From positions 1-28,792 of the forward strand of contig JAWOBE010000001.1 of NCBI GenBank assembly GCA_046498185.1: a stretch of 28,792 nt of DNA, read 5' to 3'. Shown here in pieces: positions 1 through 8,069 of the stretch. The DNA is from CAYXDR01 sp046498185 (GTDB taxonomy: Bacteria; Desulfobacterota; DSM-4660; Desulfatiglandales; Desulfatiglandaceae). The first letter of the stretch is position 1, and every line of letters begins with the position of its first letter. The notes under the pieces are model-generated. The model ran no database searches and was not told the origin of the DNA. It saw only the letters and a program-made list of their open reading frames with translations. A program made the translations under genes and the position numbers.

Positions 1-921
1 CTAGTTATTCAAAACCTCGATGAATTCCATTCACCGATTCCGAATCCCGTGCTGACGATCGGAAATTTCGACGGTGTCCACCGCGGCCATTTATCCCTCT
101 TCGAAAAAGTCAAAGACCGTGCGGCGGCCTTGAAGGGCACTTCGTGCGTGATGACGTTCGATCCACACCCCTTAAGCGTGATGAAACCGGAGCATGCCCC
201 ACCATTGATAACTCCGACAAGGATTAAACTGGAACTGATCGAACAGGCGGGGATGGATGTCATTTTCTGCATCCCTTTTACCGCTGAATTTGCAGATATA
301 ACGGCCCGGCGTTTCACAGAAGAAATCCTTGTGGGGAAAATCGGGATCCGTGAGATAGTCGCAGGTTACGATTATTCATTCGGCCGGGGGCGGGAGGGGG
401 ACGTGGATTTCCTCCGTAAAGAGGGAGAGAGGCTGGGCTTCCTGGTGCACCAGGTCGGGCCGGTGTTTGAGAAAGGTATACCGGTTTCGAGCACCGCCAT
501 CCGGTCGACGGTGAAGCAGGGCCTTATTTCGGAGGCCAACGGACTTCTTGGCAGGCCTTATATGATTTCCGGGACCGTTGTGAAGGGAGAGAACCGGGGT
601 GGACGCCTGCTGGGCTTCCCGACAGCGAACCTTGCCACCGAGGCCGAACTGATACCCGGCCCGGGTGTTTACGCGGTCCGGATCGATGAAAGCGGAAAAC
701 TTTACAACGGTGTAACGAACATCGGTTTCAACCCTACGTTCGGTAATACAGACACTTCTATTGAAACTCATATCCTCGATTTTTCAGGTGATCTTCTCGG
801 CGCTTCGATAAGATTGATGTTTATTTCGAGATTGAGGGATGAATGTCAATTCCCGTCGATTGACGCATTGTCACAGCGAATTGCCGAGGATGTAAAATCC
901 GCCCGCGAAATTCTTGGTTGA
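1..921 (+). CDS. ribF: Bifunctional riboflavin kinase / FMN adenylyltransferase (5' end missing)
   Basis: Makes FMN from riboflavin and then FAD from FMN, in the cytoplasm. The N-terminal nucleotidyltransferase domain shows the TIGNFDGVHRGH signature, which contains the HxGH-type nucleotide-binding motif, and a later SSTAIR motif. The C-terminal flavokinase domain shows GFPTANL and GVTNIGFNPTFG. The reading frame is open to base 1 with family-like residues (LVIQNLDEF) before the first usable start (GTG at 49), so the real start probably lies just outside the window; about 306 codons are visible, close to full length. It ends in TGA. The flavin it makes would supply the flavoproteins downstream (HdrA) and the FAD substrate of ApbE, but proximity is the only evidence for such a link. 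Confidence 0.95.
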   Translation, partial: LVIQNLDEFHSPIPNPVLTIGNFDGVHRGHLSLFEKVKDRAAALKGTSCVMTFDPHPLSVMKPEHAPPLITPTRIKLELIEQAGMDVIFCIPFTAEFADITARRFTEEILVGKIGIREIVAGYDYSFGRGREGDVDFLRKEGERLGFLVHQVGPVFEKGIPVSSTAIRSTVKQGLISEANGLLGRPYMISGTVVKGENRGGRLLGFPTANLATEAELIPGPGVYAVRIDESGKLYNGVTNIGFNPTFGNTDTSIETHILDFSGDLLGASIRLMFISRLRDECQFPSIDALSQRIAEDVKSAREILG

Positions 922-964
922 GCGCATTATCCGAAAGGCCTTATCGGCGTAACGGTGGAAAATC

Positions 965-994
965 TTGACAGCGGTGAGATAAAAAAGATAACGT
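965..994 (+). promoter_or_regulatory. Possible sigma-70 promoter ahead of the acyl-CoA synthetase gene
   Basis: A perfect -35 box TTGACA (965-970) is followed after 18 bases by TAACGT (989-994), a poor -10 box. The gap between ribF and the next gene holds no other clear signal. Low confidence because only the -35 box is convincing. Confidence 0.3.
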
Positions 995-1079
995 AATCAG
1001 CCAAAATCAGAAAATCATTTACTTCCCACCGGTATACCTTTGAGCGATGGGCATACAGATCCGGAGGAGGAAAGCCCGA

Positions 1080-3209
1080 ATGGCAAAATCATTGGAAAAA
1101 GTATTTAACCCCCGTTCGATCGCTGTTATAGGAGCGTCTGAAGTTCCGGGAAAGGCGGCGGAACGAAGAACGAGAAGCCTGCTCGAAGGTGGATATGCAG
1201 GGGATGTCTACTTGATAAATCCCAAAAGATCGGAAATTTTCGGTAGGAAGGCCTATCCGGGGCTTAAGGATGTCGGAAAAGAGGTGGATCTCGTGATGAT
1301 CGTGGTCGCACCTCGGTTCATAACTTCTGCAGTCAAGGACAGCATCGAGGCCGGTGCCGGTGGAATAATAATCATAACCGCTGGGCTGGGTGAGACCGGT
1401 GAAGCGGGGAAGCACATAGAGAAGGAAATTCTTGATATGGCCGCTCAATCCGGGACCCATATAATAGGGCCCAATTGCAGCGGGATGTTCAGCTCTTCGG
1501 CAAGGATGAACCTGTTGGGGATTCCGGGCCTTATCGGCGGGTCAATATCCGTGCTTGCCCAGAGCGGAAACGTGATCGACTCGATAAGCCATTATGCCGG
1601 TATATATAAAACCGGATTCAGCAAGATTATCAGCGTAGGCAATGCAATCGGTGTAAAAATTCATGACTACCTCGACTACCTGAAAAGTGATCCTGACACT
1701 GCGGTTATAGCGACTTACCTGGAGGGAATAAAAAATGGGGATGAATTGGTGCGTGCGGCGCGGCGCACGATACCTGAAAAACCGATTGTCGCATTGAAAG
1801 TCGGCCGGAGCGGGGCCGGAGCGAGGGCCGCCGCATCGCACACCGGATCGCTTGCAGGGGATGATTCGGTTGTGGATGCCGCTTTCCGGCAGGCGGGTAT
1901 CGTCAGAGTTTCCAACGTGGATGAACTTTTTGACATCGCGGGGGCCTTCCGATCATGCCCTGTACCTCGTGGAAACCGTGCGGCTATATTGTCGGAGGGA
2001 GGTGGGGACAACTCAATCGCTGCTGACAATGCCGAGCGCTTCGGGCTGGAAGTTCCTGTTTTGAGAAACGAAACCCAGGAGCGCATCAAACCTTTTCTGC
2101 TCGAGGGCATGCCGGCTTCAAATCCGATCGACTACGGCGGCACGGCCGAGGAAAATCCACACATGATCGCCGAATGTGTAAGAGTTTGCATGGAGAGCGA
2201 TGAAGTTGACTGTGTGTATATGACAGGTTTTTTCGGAGGTTTTAAGGATATCATAGCTTCTCATGTCGCTGTTCTCGAGGAAAACACGTCCCGTGAGCTG
2301 GTTGACCTTGTTGAAGAGTTTCGAAAACCGCTCGTGGTTCATACAAGCTTCGCCCGGGAGGACATACAATCTCTCGACATATTGAAAGAAGCCGGAATTC
2401 CGGTGCTGGAGTCGAGTGAAAGGGCGGCTGAATGTCTCGGAGCGCTTGCGGCTTATGCGTCGAACCGCCGGAAAACGGCGGCCGCTCAAACACCGACCCC
2501 GAAACCACGGCCGATGCCGGAAGTGACTGCATTGTGTGAAGCTGTCAGGAAAGACGGCAGGAAGAACATGTTGGAAACCGAGTCGAGAGACTTGCTGTCC
2601 CTTTATGGCGTCCCGCTGCCGGAGGCTGTTCTTGCCCGTACCGCCGAGGAAACATATCAGGCAACGGTCGAATTTAGTTGCCCCACCGCATTAAAAATAG
2701 TTTGCAGTGATATCATCCATAAATCAGACGCAGGCGGAATTAAATTGAACGTCAGCCCCGGCGGTGAAGCAGCTGCGGCCTTCGACGCTATAATCGAGAA
2801 CGCCTGTCGAATCAGCGAAGCCAGCCGCGTCCGCGGTACTTTGGTGTCTCCGATGGCGCCTGAGGGCCAGGAGTGTATTGTCGGAATGGTCAGGGAGCCC
2901 CAGTTTGGGCCTGTGATAATGTTCGGCCTGGGGGGGATCTTCGTCGAAATTCTGAAAGATGTTTCTTTCCGGGTGGCTCCACTTGACAGCCGGGACGTAG
3001 ATGAAATGATTCGGGAAATAAAGGGCTTTCCACTGCTGGCAGGAGCCAGGGGGCACAAACCCAGAGACCTGGATGCGGTGAAAGACATCCTTCTTGCTCT
3101 CAGCCGAATTGCAATAGACAACCCCGAAATCTCGGAGATCGATCTCAACCCTGTCATTGTGCACGAAAAGGGTGCTTCGATCGTCGACAGTAGAATTTTG
3201 CTCAGCTAG
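1080..3209 (+). CDS. Acyl-CoA synthetase (ADP/NDP-forming), fused alpha-beta type
   Basis: Probably interconverts an acyl-CoA, ADP and phosphate with the free acid, ATP and CoA, giving substrate-level ATP from acyl-CoA; it may also work in the activating direction. It has 709 residues, normal for the fused family. Order of domains: CoA-binding Rossmann domain (about 1-130, with NPRSIAVIGAS), succinyl-CoA-ligase-like domains (about 140-450) carrying the SHTGSLAG motif whose His (about residue 254) is the expected phosphohistidine, and a C-terminal ATP-grasp domain (about 490-709) with HKSDAGG. I chose ATG 1080 because GGAGGAGG (1063-1070) sits 9 bases before it; an upstream ATG at 1047 has no ribosome binding site. 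It ends with TAG, immediately followed by a hairpin repeat. The neighbouring enoyl-CoA hydratase and Kor genes suggest acyl-CoA or oxoacid breakdown; the substrate cannot be read from sequence. Confidence 0.92.
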   Translation: MAKSLEKVFNPRSIAVIGASEVPGKAAERRTRSLLEGGYAGDVYLINPKRSEIFGRKAYPGLKDVGKEVDLVMIVVAPRFITSAVKDSIEAGAGGIIIITAGLGETGEAGKHIEKEILDMAAQSGTHIIGPNCSGMFSSSARMNLLGIPGLIGGSISVLAQSGNVIDSISHYAGIYKTGFSKIISVGNAIGVKIHDYLDYLKSDPDTAVIATYLEGIKNGDELVRAARRTIPEKPIVALKVGRSGAGARAAASHTGSLAGDDSVVDAAFRQAGIVRVSNVDELFDIAGAFRSCPVPRGNRAAILSEGGGDNSIAADNAERFGLEVPVLRNETQERIKPFLLEGMPASNPIDYGGTAEENPHMIAECVRVCMESDEVDCVYMTGFFGGFKDIIASHVAVLEENTSRELVDLVEEFRKPLVVHTSFAREDIQSLDILKEAGIPVLESSERAAECLGALAAYASNRRKTAAAQTPTPKPRPMPEVTALCEAVRKDGRKNMLETESRDLLSLYGVPLPEAVLARTAEETYQATVEFSCPTALKIVCSDIIHKSDAGGIKLNVSPGGEAAAAFDAIIENACRISEASRVRGTLVSPMAPEGQECIVGMVREPQFGPVIMFGLGGIFVEILKDVSFRVAPLDSRDVDEMIREIKGFPLLAGARGHKPRDLDAVKDILLALSRIAIDNPEISEIDLNPVIVHEKGASIVDSRILLS

Positions 3210-3243
3210 GGCTCATTCGGAAATATTCGATGGGCACAGCGAA
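3204..3243 (+). repeat. Intergenic hairpin repeat, copy A
   Basis: A 40-base element starting at the last codon and stop (AGCTAG) of the acyl-CoA synthetase gene and ending at GCGAA, just before the ribosome binding site of the next gene. It folds as GCTCATT (3211-3217) with GATGGGC (3229-3235), seven pairs including two G-U. The loop contains GGAAAT and the 3' flank is ACAGCGAA. A second copy follows hdrB at 10779-10819 with different but still pairing stem bases. Confidence 0.55.
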
Positions 3244-3257
3244 AAAGGAGCGGAACA

Positions 3258-4034
3258 ATGGAACTTGAATGCGTCATTTATGAGAAAACAGAGGCAACCG
3301 CTGTCATCAAGCTGAATCGGCCCCAGGTGCTTAACGCGATGAACAAGCAACTATGGCTGGATTTCCAGGCTGCGCTGGGAGATGCGGGATCAGACCCGGC
3401 GGTGAAGGTTGTTATTATAACCGGTGAAGGGCGGGCTTTTTCCACCGGTGCCGATTTGAAAGATTCCAAGGGACGGAGCCTGGAAGATTATCGGGATTAT
3501 TTGAACGAGCTCCAGGAAACCAGCCGCAAGATCATACGGTTTGAAAAGCCGACGATTGCTGCTATCAACGGCTATGCGCTGGGTTCGGGCTACGAACTGG
3601 CTCTGGCGTGTGACATACGGATAGCGGCTGAAGAAGCGAAAATCGGTTCCCCGGAGGCCAGGGTGAACTCCTCTGTAACAGGCGGGGCAATGAGGCTTGT
3701 CCAGGAGCTGATAGGCCCGGGAAAAGCGAGGGAGCTTCTTTTTACCGCCGAGTATATAGATGGCAAAGAGGCTGAAAGAATTGGACTCGTTAACAAAGCC
3801 TTACCCCTTGGGATGCTGATGGACGAGGCCCATAAAATAGCCGGAAAGATATCGGAGAATTCAAGTTTTTCGTTGAAGATGATCAAGAGGGGACTTAACA
3901 TGGCAAGGGACGGAGTCAGCCTGGATGCTCTGATGGATTACGAGGTCGAGGCCTGCTTGGCCTGTGTTTCCACCAAAGAGCGGGAATCGGCACTCGATGA
4001 CTTTGCCGGTCGAAAAAAAGAAAGTGAAAAGTGA
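3258..4034 (+). CDS. Enoyl-CoA hydratase/isomerase family protein
   Basis: Crotonase-fold enzyme of 258 residues (usual length about 260), likely hydrating an enoyl-CoA in acyl-CoA degradation. Visible features: RPQVLNAMN near residue 21, the oxyanion-hole segment GRAFSTGADLKD (58-69), and GYALGSGYELALACD (105-119). Both acidic positions of hydratases are present: Glu113 in GYELAL and Glu133 in GSPEAR. A good ribosome binding site (AAGGAG) precedes ATG 3258. The stop TGA overlaps a GTG of the next frame, so it is tightly linked with korD. The crotonase superfamily is broad, so isomerase or other acyl-CoA lyase activity is possible. Confidence 0.9.
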   Translation: MELECVIYEKTEATAVIKLNRPQVLNAMNKQLWLDFQAALGDAGSDPAVKVVIITGEGRAFSTGADLKDSKGRSLEDYRDYLNELQETSRKIIRFEKPTIAAINGYALGSGYELALACDIRIAAEEAKIGSPEARVNSSVTGGAMRLVQELIGPGKARELLFTAEYIDGKEAERIGLVNKALPLGMLMDEAHKIAGKISENSSFSLKMIKRGLNMARDGVSLDALMDYEVEACLACVSTKERESALDDFAGRKKESEK

Positions 4035-4048
4035 CGGGAGAAGTATTT

Positions 4049-4261
4049 ATGGGGGCGAAAGAAACTAAATCGATCGATGTCGTGATCGACAGGGACTGGT
4101 GTAAAGGTTGCGGCATTTGTGTCGAGCTGTGCCCCAAACATGTTCTTAAGCTGGATGACGACGGTAAGGCTTTATGGGCCGAACCGGATAATTGCATTCG
4201 TTGCGGGCTCTGTGAGCTGCGCTGCCCTGATCTGGCCATTGAACTGGTCGAGAGGAGTTGA
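4049..4261 (+). CDS. korD: 2-oxoacid:ferredoxin oxidoreductase, delta (ferredoxin) subunit
   Basis: Small 2x[4Fe-4S] ferredoxin of 70 residues that carries electrons from the catalytic subunits of a 2-oxoacid:acceptor oxidoreductase. Two complete CxxCxxCxxxCP motifs are visible at Cys18/21/24/28 and Cys49/52/55/59. ATG 4049 is preferred because GGGAG lies about 8 bases before it; the GTG at 4031 overlaps the previous stop and lies before that site. The 3' end contains GAGAGGA, the ribosome binding site of korA, so the two genes are translationally linked. The order D-A-B-C matches four-subunit 2-oxoglutarate-type enzymes of anaerobes. Confidence 0.92.
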   Translation: MGAKETKSIDVVIDRDWCKGCGICVELCPKHVLKLDDDGKALWAEPDNCIRCGLCELRCPDLAIELVERS

Positions 4262-4263
4262 TC

Positions 4264-5412
4264 GTGTCGGAACGCTTGACATTTATACAGGGTAATGAGG
4301 CTGTTGTGGAGGGTGCTCTGTTTGCGGGCCTTGAATTTTATGCCGGCTACCCGATCACGCCTTCGACGGAAATCGCGGAACTGCTGAGCGACAGACTTCC
4401 GTTGCAGGGAGATAAGTTCATACAGATGGAAGATGAGCTGTCAAGCATGTGCGCGATCATAGGAGCTTCGCTTACCGGTCTAAAGGCGATGACAGCGACG
4501 AGCGGCCCCGGGTTTTCTCTGATGCAGGAAGCTCTTGGTTACGCCGTGATGGCTGAGGTCCCTACGGTGGTTGTGAACGTTCAGCGTGGTGGGCCCAGCA
4601 CCGGGCTTCCGACCTCGGTGGCTCAGGGTGATGTTATGCAGGCCAGGTGGGGTACCCATGGCGAGCATGCGATAATAGCTCTTACTGCATCGACGCTGCA
4701 GGATGTAGTGGAGATCACGGTCCAGGCGTTCAATCTTGCCGAGATCTATCGGACTCCGGTAGTTTTGCTGCTGGACGAAGTGGTGGCCCACATGAGGGAA
4801 AGGGTGCGGATTCCAGTGCCCGGTGACCTGGAAGTGGTCGGCAGGCTTCGTACGTCGGTGCCGGAAGGAATTGATTACCATCCTTACCTGACAAGGGAGG
4901 ACGGCAGGCTGCCGATGAGCGATTTCGGAGGCGTGCATCGATACAATGTCACCGGGTTGGTCCATGATATGTGGGGTTTTCCTTCGACCGATCCCTTGGT
5001 GGCCTACGAATTGCTGCATCATCTTGTGGACAAACTGGAAAACAGGGCCGATACCATGGCCCTGTATAAAGAGTTTTTTACCGATGATTGCGATATCCTT
5101 TTGATAAGCTATGGTTCCTCGGCCAGAAGTGCTTTACACGCGGTTGAAGCCCGGAGGCTTCGCGGCGAGAAGCTTGGGCTGCTGGAACTGCAGAGCCTGT
5201 GGCCCTTTCCTAAAGATACGGTTCGCCGGATTTCCGAAGGTCGCAGCCATGTGGTTGTGGTGGAAATGAATTTCGGTCAAGTCTGCGAAGAAGTAAAGAA
5301 GGTCGTCAGGGATCCGGGGCGTGTTTTTCTGGCGAATCGCATAGACGGGGTGATAATCGCGCCTGCGGATATCGTCAGGATTTTGAATGTCATAAGGGGG
5401 CGGGGGGCTTGA
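4264..5412 (+). CDS. korA: 2-oxoacid (2-oxoglutarate-type):ferredoxin oxidoreductase, alpha subunit
   Basis: Alpha subunit, 382 residues, of the enzyme that oxidatively decarboxylates a 2-oxoacid to its acyl-CoA with reduction of ferredoxin. Signature segments are AGYPITPSTEI near the N-terminus, then EDELSSMCAIIGAS, TATSGPGFSLMQE and VNVQRGGPSTGLPT. GTG 4264 is chosen because the GAGAGGA site ends 7 bases before it; the in-frame TTG at 4258 is too close. Only one base separates its stop from the start of korB. Best fit is 2-oxoglutarate by gene order, but related enzymes use other 2-oxoacids such as 2-oxoisovalerate, and the substrate cannot be fixed from sequence alone. Confidence 0.93.
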   Translation: MSERLTFIQGNEAVVEGALFAGLEFYAGYPITPSTEIAELLSDRLPLQGDKFIQMEDELSSMCAIIGASLTGLKAMTATSGPGFSLMQEALGYAVMAEVPTVVVNVQRGGPSTGLPTSVAQGDVMQARWGTHGEHAIIALTASTLQDVVEITVQAFNLAEIYRTPVVLLLDEVVAHMRERVRIPVPGDLEVVGRLRTSVPEGIDYHPYLTREDGRLPMSDFGGVHRYNVTGLVHDMWGFPSTDPLVAYELLHHLVDKLENRADTMALYKEFFTDDCDILLISYGSSARSALHAVEARRLRGEKLGLLELQSLWPFPKDTVRRISEGRSHVVVVEMNFGQVCEEVKKVVRDPGRVFLANRIDGVIIAPADIVRILNVIRGRGA

Positions 5413-5413
5413 T

Positions 5414-6226
5414 ATGGCGGTAAAAGAATATATCAGAGAACGTTTTTTTCCGCATTTATGGTGCCCCGGTTGTGGCCATGGCATCGTAATGGGCAACATG
5501 ATCCGGGCGATCGAACAATTGGGCTATACCAAAAACGAGGTAGTGGTAGTATCCGGGATAGGATGTTCGAGCAGAATGCCGGGCTATCTCGATTTCCATA
5601 CATTGCATACCCTGCACGGCAGGGCGCTGGCTTTCGCGATGGGTGTCAAGATGGGACGCCCCGAACTCAAAGTTATTGTTCCCATGGGGGACGGTGATGC
5701 TGTTGCTATAGGGGGGAACCACCTGATCCATGCCGCGAGGCGTAATGTGGATTTGACTGCGGTAATCATGAACAACAGCATATACGGGATGACAGGGGGG
5801 CAGTTTTCGCCGTTGACGCCCTTCGGCAAAAAAGCGACGACCGCCTCGCTTGGGACAATCGATCATGCGTTCGATATCGTGGAGCTCGCCAGGGGAGCGG
5901 GAGCCAGCTTCGTGGCTCGTACCACTACCTACCATGTGAAGGAATTGATTGATATTCTGGCCAAGGCGATAAGCCACAAGGGGTTCTCGGTTGTCGAAGT
6001 GCTCTCTCAATGTCCGACTTACTTTGGTAGGAAGAACAAAGCCGGGAGCGCCGTCGAGATGATAAAAAGTTATCAGACGATGACGGCTCCGATCGGGTCC
6101 AAAAAGAAGAAAGACAACCCCGAGCTGCTGGAACGAGGCATTTTCGTCGATGAACAGCGGCCCGAGTATATGGATGAATATCAGAAAATGGTTGATCGGG
6201 TCAGACCGGCCAAACAGGCCCTATGA
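5414..6226 (+). CDS. korB: 2-oxoacid:ferredoxin oxidoreductase, beta subunit (TPP binding)
   Basis: Beta subunit of 270 residues, holding thiamine pyrophosphate and one [4Fe-4S] cluster. The expected cluster cysteines are all visible: Cys17 and Cys20 in WCPGCGHG, Cys51 in GIGCSSR, and Cys200 in LSQCPTYFGR. The TPP/Mg motif runs from GDGD (92-95) to MNNSIYGMTGGQ (119-130). Length is typical for the family. It starts one base after the korA stop, with a G-rich ribosome binding site inside korA, so both should be made in equal amounts. All key residues are intact. Confidence 0.94.
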   Translation: MAVKEYIRERFFPHLWCPGCGHGIVMGNMIRAIEQLGYTKNEVVVVSGIGCSSRMPGYLDFHTLHTLHGRALAFAMGVKMGRPELKVIVPMGDGDAVAIGGNHLIHAARRNVDLTAVIMNNSIYGMTGGQFSPLTPFGKKATTASLGTIDHAFDIVELARGAGASFVARTTTYHVKELIDILAKAISHKGFSVVEVLSQCPTYFGRKNKAGSAVEMIKSYQTMTAPIGSKKKKDNPELLERGIFVDEQRPEYMDEYQKMVDRVRPAKQAL

Positions 6227-6281
6227 GGCACCGGAAGCGCGAACACTTGCTATGATGCTTTGCTGAAAAGAAGGAACCGTT

Positions 6282-6827
6282 ATGGATAAAATCGGGACAC
6301 GTATTGTCTTCACCGGGTCGGGAGGACAGGGAGTTATAACTGCTGCTATAATTTTGGCCGAGGCAGCAGCTATTCACGACGGCCTCAACGCCGTCCAGAC
6401 CCAGGCCTACGGGCCGGAGGCCCGCGGCGGAGCCACCAGGGCTGATGTAATTGTTTCTGACAGCCCGATCAGGTTCCCCAAGGTCATTAACCCCCATATC
6501 CTGGTATGTCTCACCCAGGAAGCCTACGATAAGTTCGCGCGGATAATAAGGCCCGGAGGACTTTTGTTGACCGATTCAAGGTTCGTAAAAACGTTTCAGA
6601 AAACCGACGCTCGCCAGGTGGAACTGGATATGTACCGCACGGTCATGAGTGAGATCGGGAAGCCCATCGTATTCAATATCTGCATGCTTGGAGCCTTTGT
6701 CGAGTTGACCGGACTTGTCAGGATGGAATCGATCGTCAAAACTCTCGAAAACAAAATCCCGCACGGTTTTTTGCCGATGAACCAAAAAGCCTTGGAGCTG
6801 GGAACGAGCCTCGCCCGCAAACGATAA
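6282..6827 (+). CDS. korC: 2-oxoacid:ferredoxin oxidoreductase, gamma subunit
   Basis: Gamma subunit of 181 residues completing the KorDABC enzyme; in this family it binds CoA and contacts the alpha-beta core. The hallmark segments GSGGQGVITAA (12-22) and QTQAYGPEARGG are present. AAGGAA precedes ATG 6282. It lies 55 bases after korB. Stop is TAA. Confidence 0.93.
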   Translation: MDKIGTRIVFTGSGGQGVITAAIILAEAAAIHDGLNAVQTQAYGPEARGGATRADVIVSDSPIRFPKVINPHILVCLTQEAYDKFARIIRPGGLLLTDSRFVKTFQKTDARQVELDMYRTVMSEIGKPIVFNICMLGAFVELTGLVRMESIVKTLENKIPHGFLPMNQKALELGTSLARKR

Positions 6828-6886
6828 TATGAATTTATGAAATCCCGCCGACAGAAAACGTTCCCGGGTATTTTAAATCTCATCCG

Positions 6887-7873
6887 ATGACATTCACAAA
6901 AAAAAATACGAGCGAGGCTACAAAACAGGTTTTACGCGATGCGGTTTCAATAACCCGGGATCTGTACAAGATCATGATCCCGTTGGTAATCATCGTAAAA
7001 GTCCTTCAGGAGATGGATCTTATCCGGTATCTGGCCGCTCCCCTTTCGCCTGTTATGCAATTGGTGGGGCTACCTGGAGAGATGGGTTTCGTTTGGGCCG
7101 CCGCGATCATCAACGGTGTTTATGCCGGGGTAATCCTCCTGGCCGCTTTCATTGAGCATACACCACTTTCCACCGCGCAGGTGACAGTGATATGCACCAT
7201 GATGCTGGTGGCCCATTCATTACCGGTGGAACTTCGAATAGCACAAAAATCCGGGACGAGGCTTGTGTTTCAGGCGGCGTCCCGGTTGCTGGGCGCCTTT
7301 GTACTCGGTTGGCTGCTGTACGTGTTCTACGGTTTTACAGGGGCACTGGAGGCGCCCGCCCGTTTACTGTTCAGTCCTGAATCTCCGCCAGGTGGCGCAT
7401 CTGAAACGCTGGGGATGTGGGGGGTCGGACAAGCTCGCACTTTTATCGGGATATTTTTGATAATAACGGTATTGATTGCCGGAATGAGGATTCTCGAGCA
7501 TTTTGGGGTGATAAGGGCTGTCAACCGTATGTTGAGGCCGGCACTGGCGTTGGTTGGCATAGGCCAGGGGGCTTCTACTGTCACGATGATCGGGCTGACC
7601 CTTGGAATCGCCTACGGCGGTGGCTTAATCATTCACCAGGCGAAATCCGGTGCGGTCCCTCCGAGAGATCTTTTTTTCTCTATTACTTTGATGGGGCTTT
7701 CTCATAGCCTTGTTGAAGATACCTTTTTGATGATTATGATCGGTGCTCATATTTCCGGGGTTTTACTTGCCAGAATCGCGTTTTCCCTTGCTGCGGTGGC
7801 AGTTATCGCCGGAGTTTGCAGGCGTTTGCCGAAAGGTTGGGCCGAGCGTTTTCTCTGGCAGGGTGCGACTTGA
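6887..7873 (+). CDS. Gate-domain (nucleoside recognition) integral membrane protein
   Basis: Inner-membrane protein of 328 residues with many hydrophobic helices (for example about 28-42, 66-88, 98-112, 132-150, 183-200, 228-248, 262-290 and 292-312). It is built as two similar halves: AHSLPVE (109-115) in the first half is echoed by SHSLVED (272-278) in the second, as in proteins with two Gate (nucleoside recognition) domains. Transport or channel function is likely, but the substrate is unknown. No ribosome binding site is visible before ATG 6887. It sits between the Kor genes and the Hdr promoter, so it may export or import a compound linked to this metabolism. Confidence 0.75.
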   Translation: MTFTKKNTSEATKQVLRDAVSITRDLYKIMIPLVIIVKVLQEMDLIRYLAAPLSPVMQLVGLPGEMGFVWAAAIINGVYAGVILLAAFIEHTPLSTAQVTVICTMMLVAHSLPVELRIAQKSGTRLVFQAASRLLGAFVLGWLLYVFYGFTGALEAPARLLFSPESPPGGASETLGMWGVGQARTFIGIFLIITVLIAGMRILEHFGVIRAVNRMLRPALALVGIGQGASTVTMIGLTLGIAYGGGLIIHQAKSGAVPPRDLFFSITLMGLSHSLVEDTFLMIMIGAHISGVLLARIAFSLAAVAVIAGVCRRLPKGWAERFLWQGAT

Positions 7874-7874
7874 C

Positions 7875-7903
7875 TTGACAACGTTAAAAGGAGCCTTTAA
7901 AGT
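7875..7903 (+). promoter_or_regulatory. Sigma-70-type promoter for the Hdr gene cluster
   Basis: TTGACA (7875-7880), a spacer of 17 bases, then TAAAGT (7898-7903, four of six consensus bases). It lies directly after the stop of the Gate-protein gene and about 165 bases before the first Hdr gene, which would give the Hdr block its own transcript with a long leader. Confidence 0.55.
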
Positions 7904-7961
7904 GACCCCGGTTTCCGTTCCGAGGGAGTCCATTTGCCCAGCCCGCCTGATGCTCTCCAGG

Positions 7962-7982
7962 CTTGATCTTGGACAAATCAAG
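7962..7982 (+). promoter_or_regulatory. Inverted repeat in the Hdr leader (possible operator)
   Basis: CTTGAT (7962-7967) and ATCAAG (7977-7982) are a perfect 6-base inverted repeat separated by 9 bases, downstream of the proposed promoter. It could be a repressor site or a small leader hairpin. Confidence 0.3.
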
Positions 7983-8069
7983 GGCAATAATATTATTCTT
8001 ATATTGGGAACCAGACCGTAGTTTGCACCGGACACATGCCCGTGAGTAAGGAACAAGGAGGTTTCGACT

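Noticed and set aside
922..996. Open frame continuing after the ribF stop for 24 codons (reads GLIGVTVENLDSGEIKKIT at its end)
   Set aside because: RibF proteins normally end where the TGA is, no SECIS-like hairpin follows, and the stretch is too short to identify.
2657..3164. Two open frames of about 150 codons on the - strand inside the acyl-CoA synthetase gene
   Set aside because: They mirror the ATP-grasp domain on the other strand and have no family-like residues.
6224..6250. Possible third copy of the intergenic hairpin repeat after korB (GGCAC and GCGCGAA present)
   Set aside because: The stem is reduced to three pairs and the GAAAT loop is missing, so similarity is probably chance.
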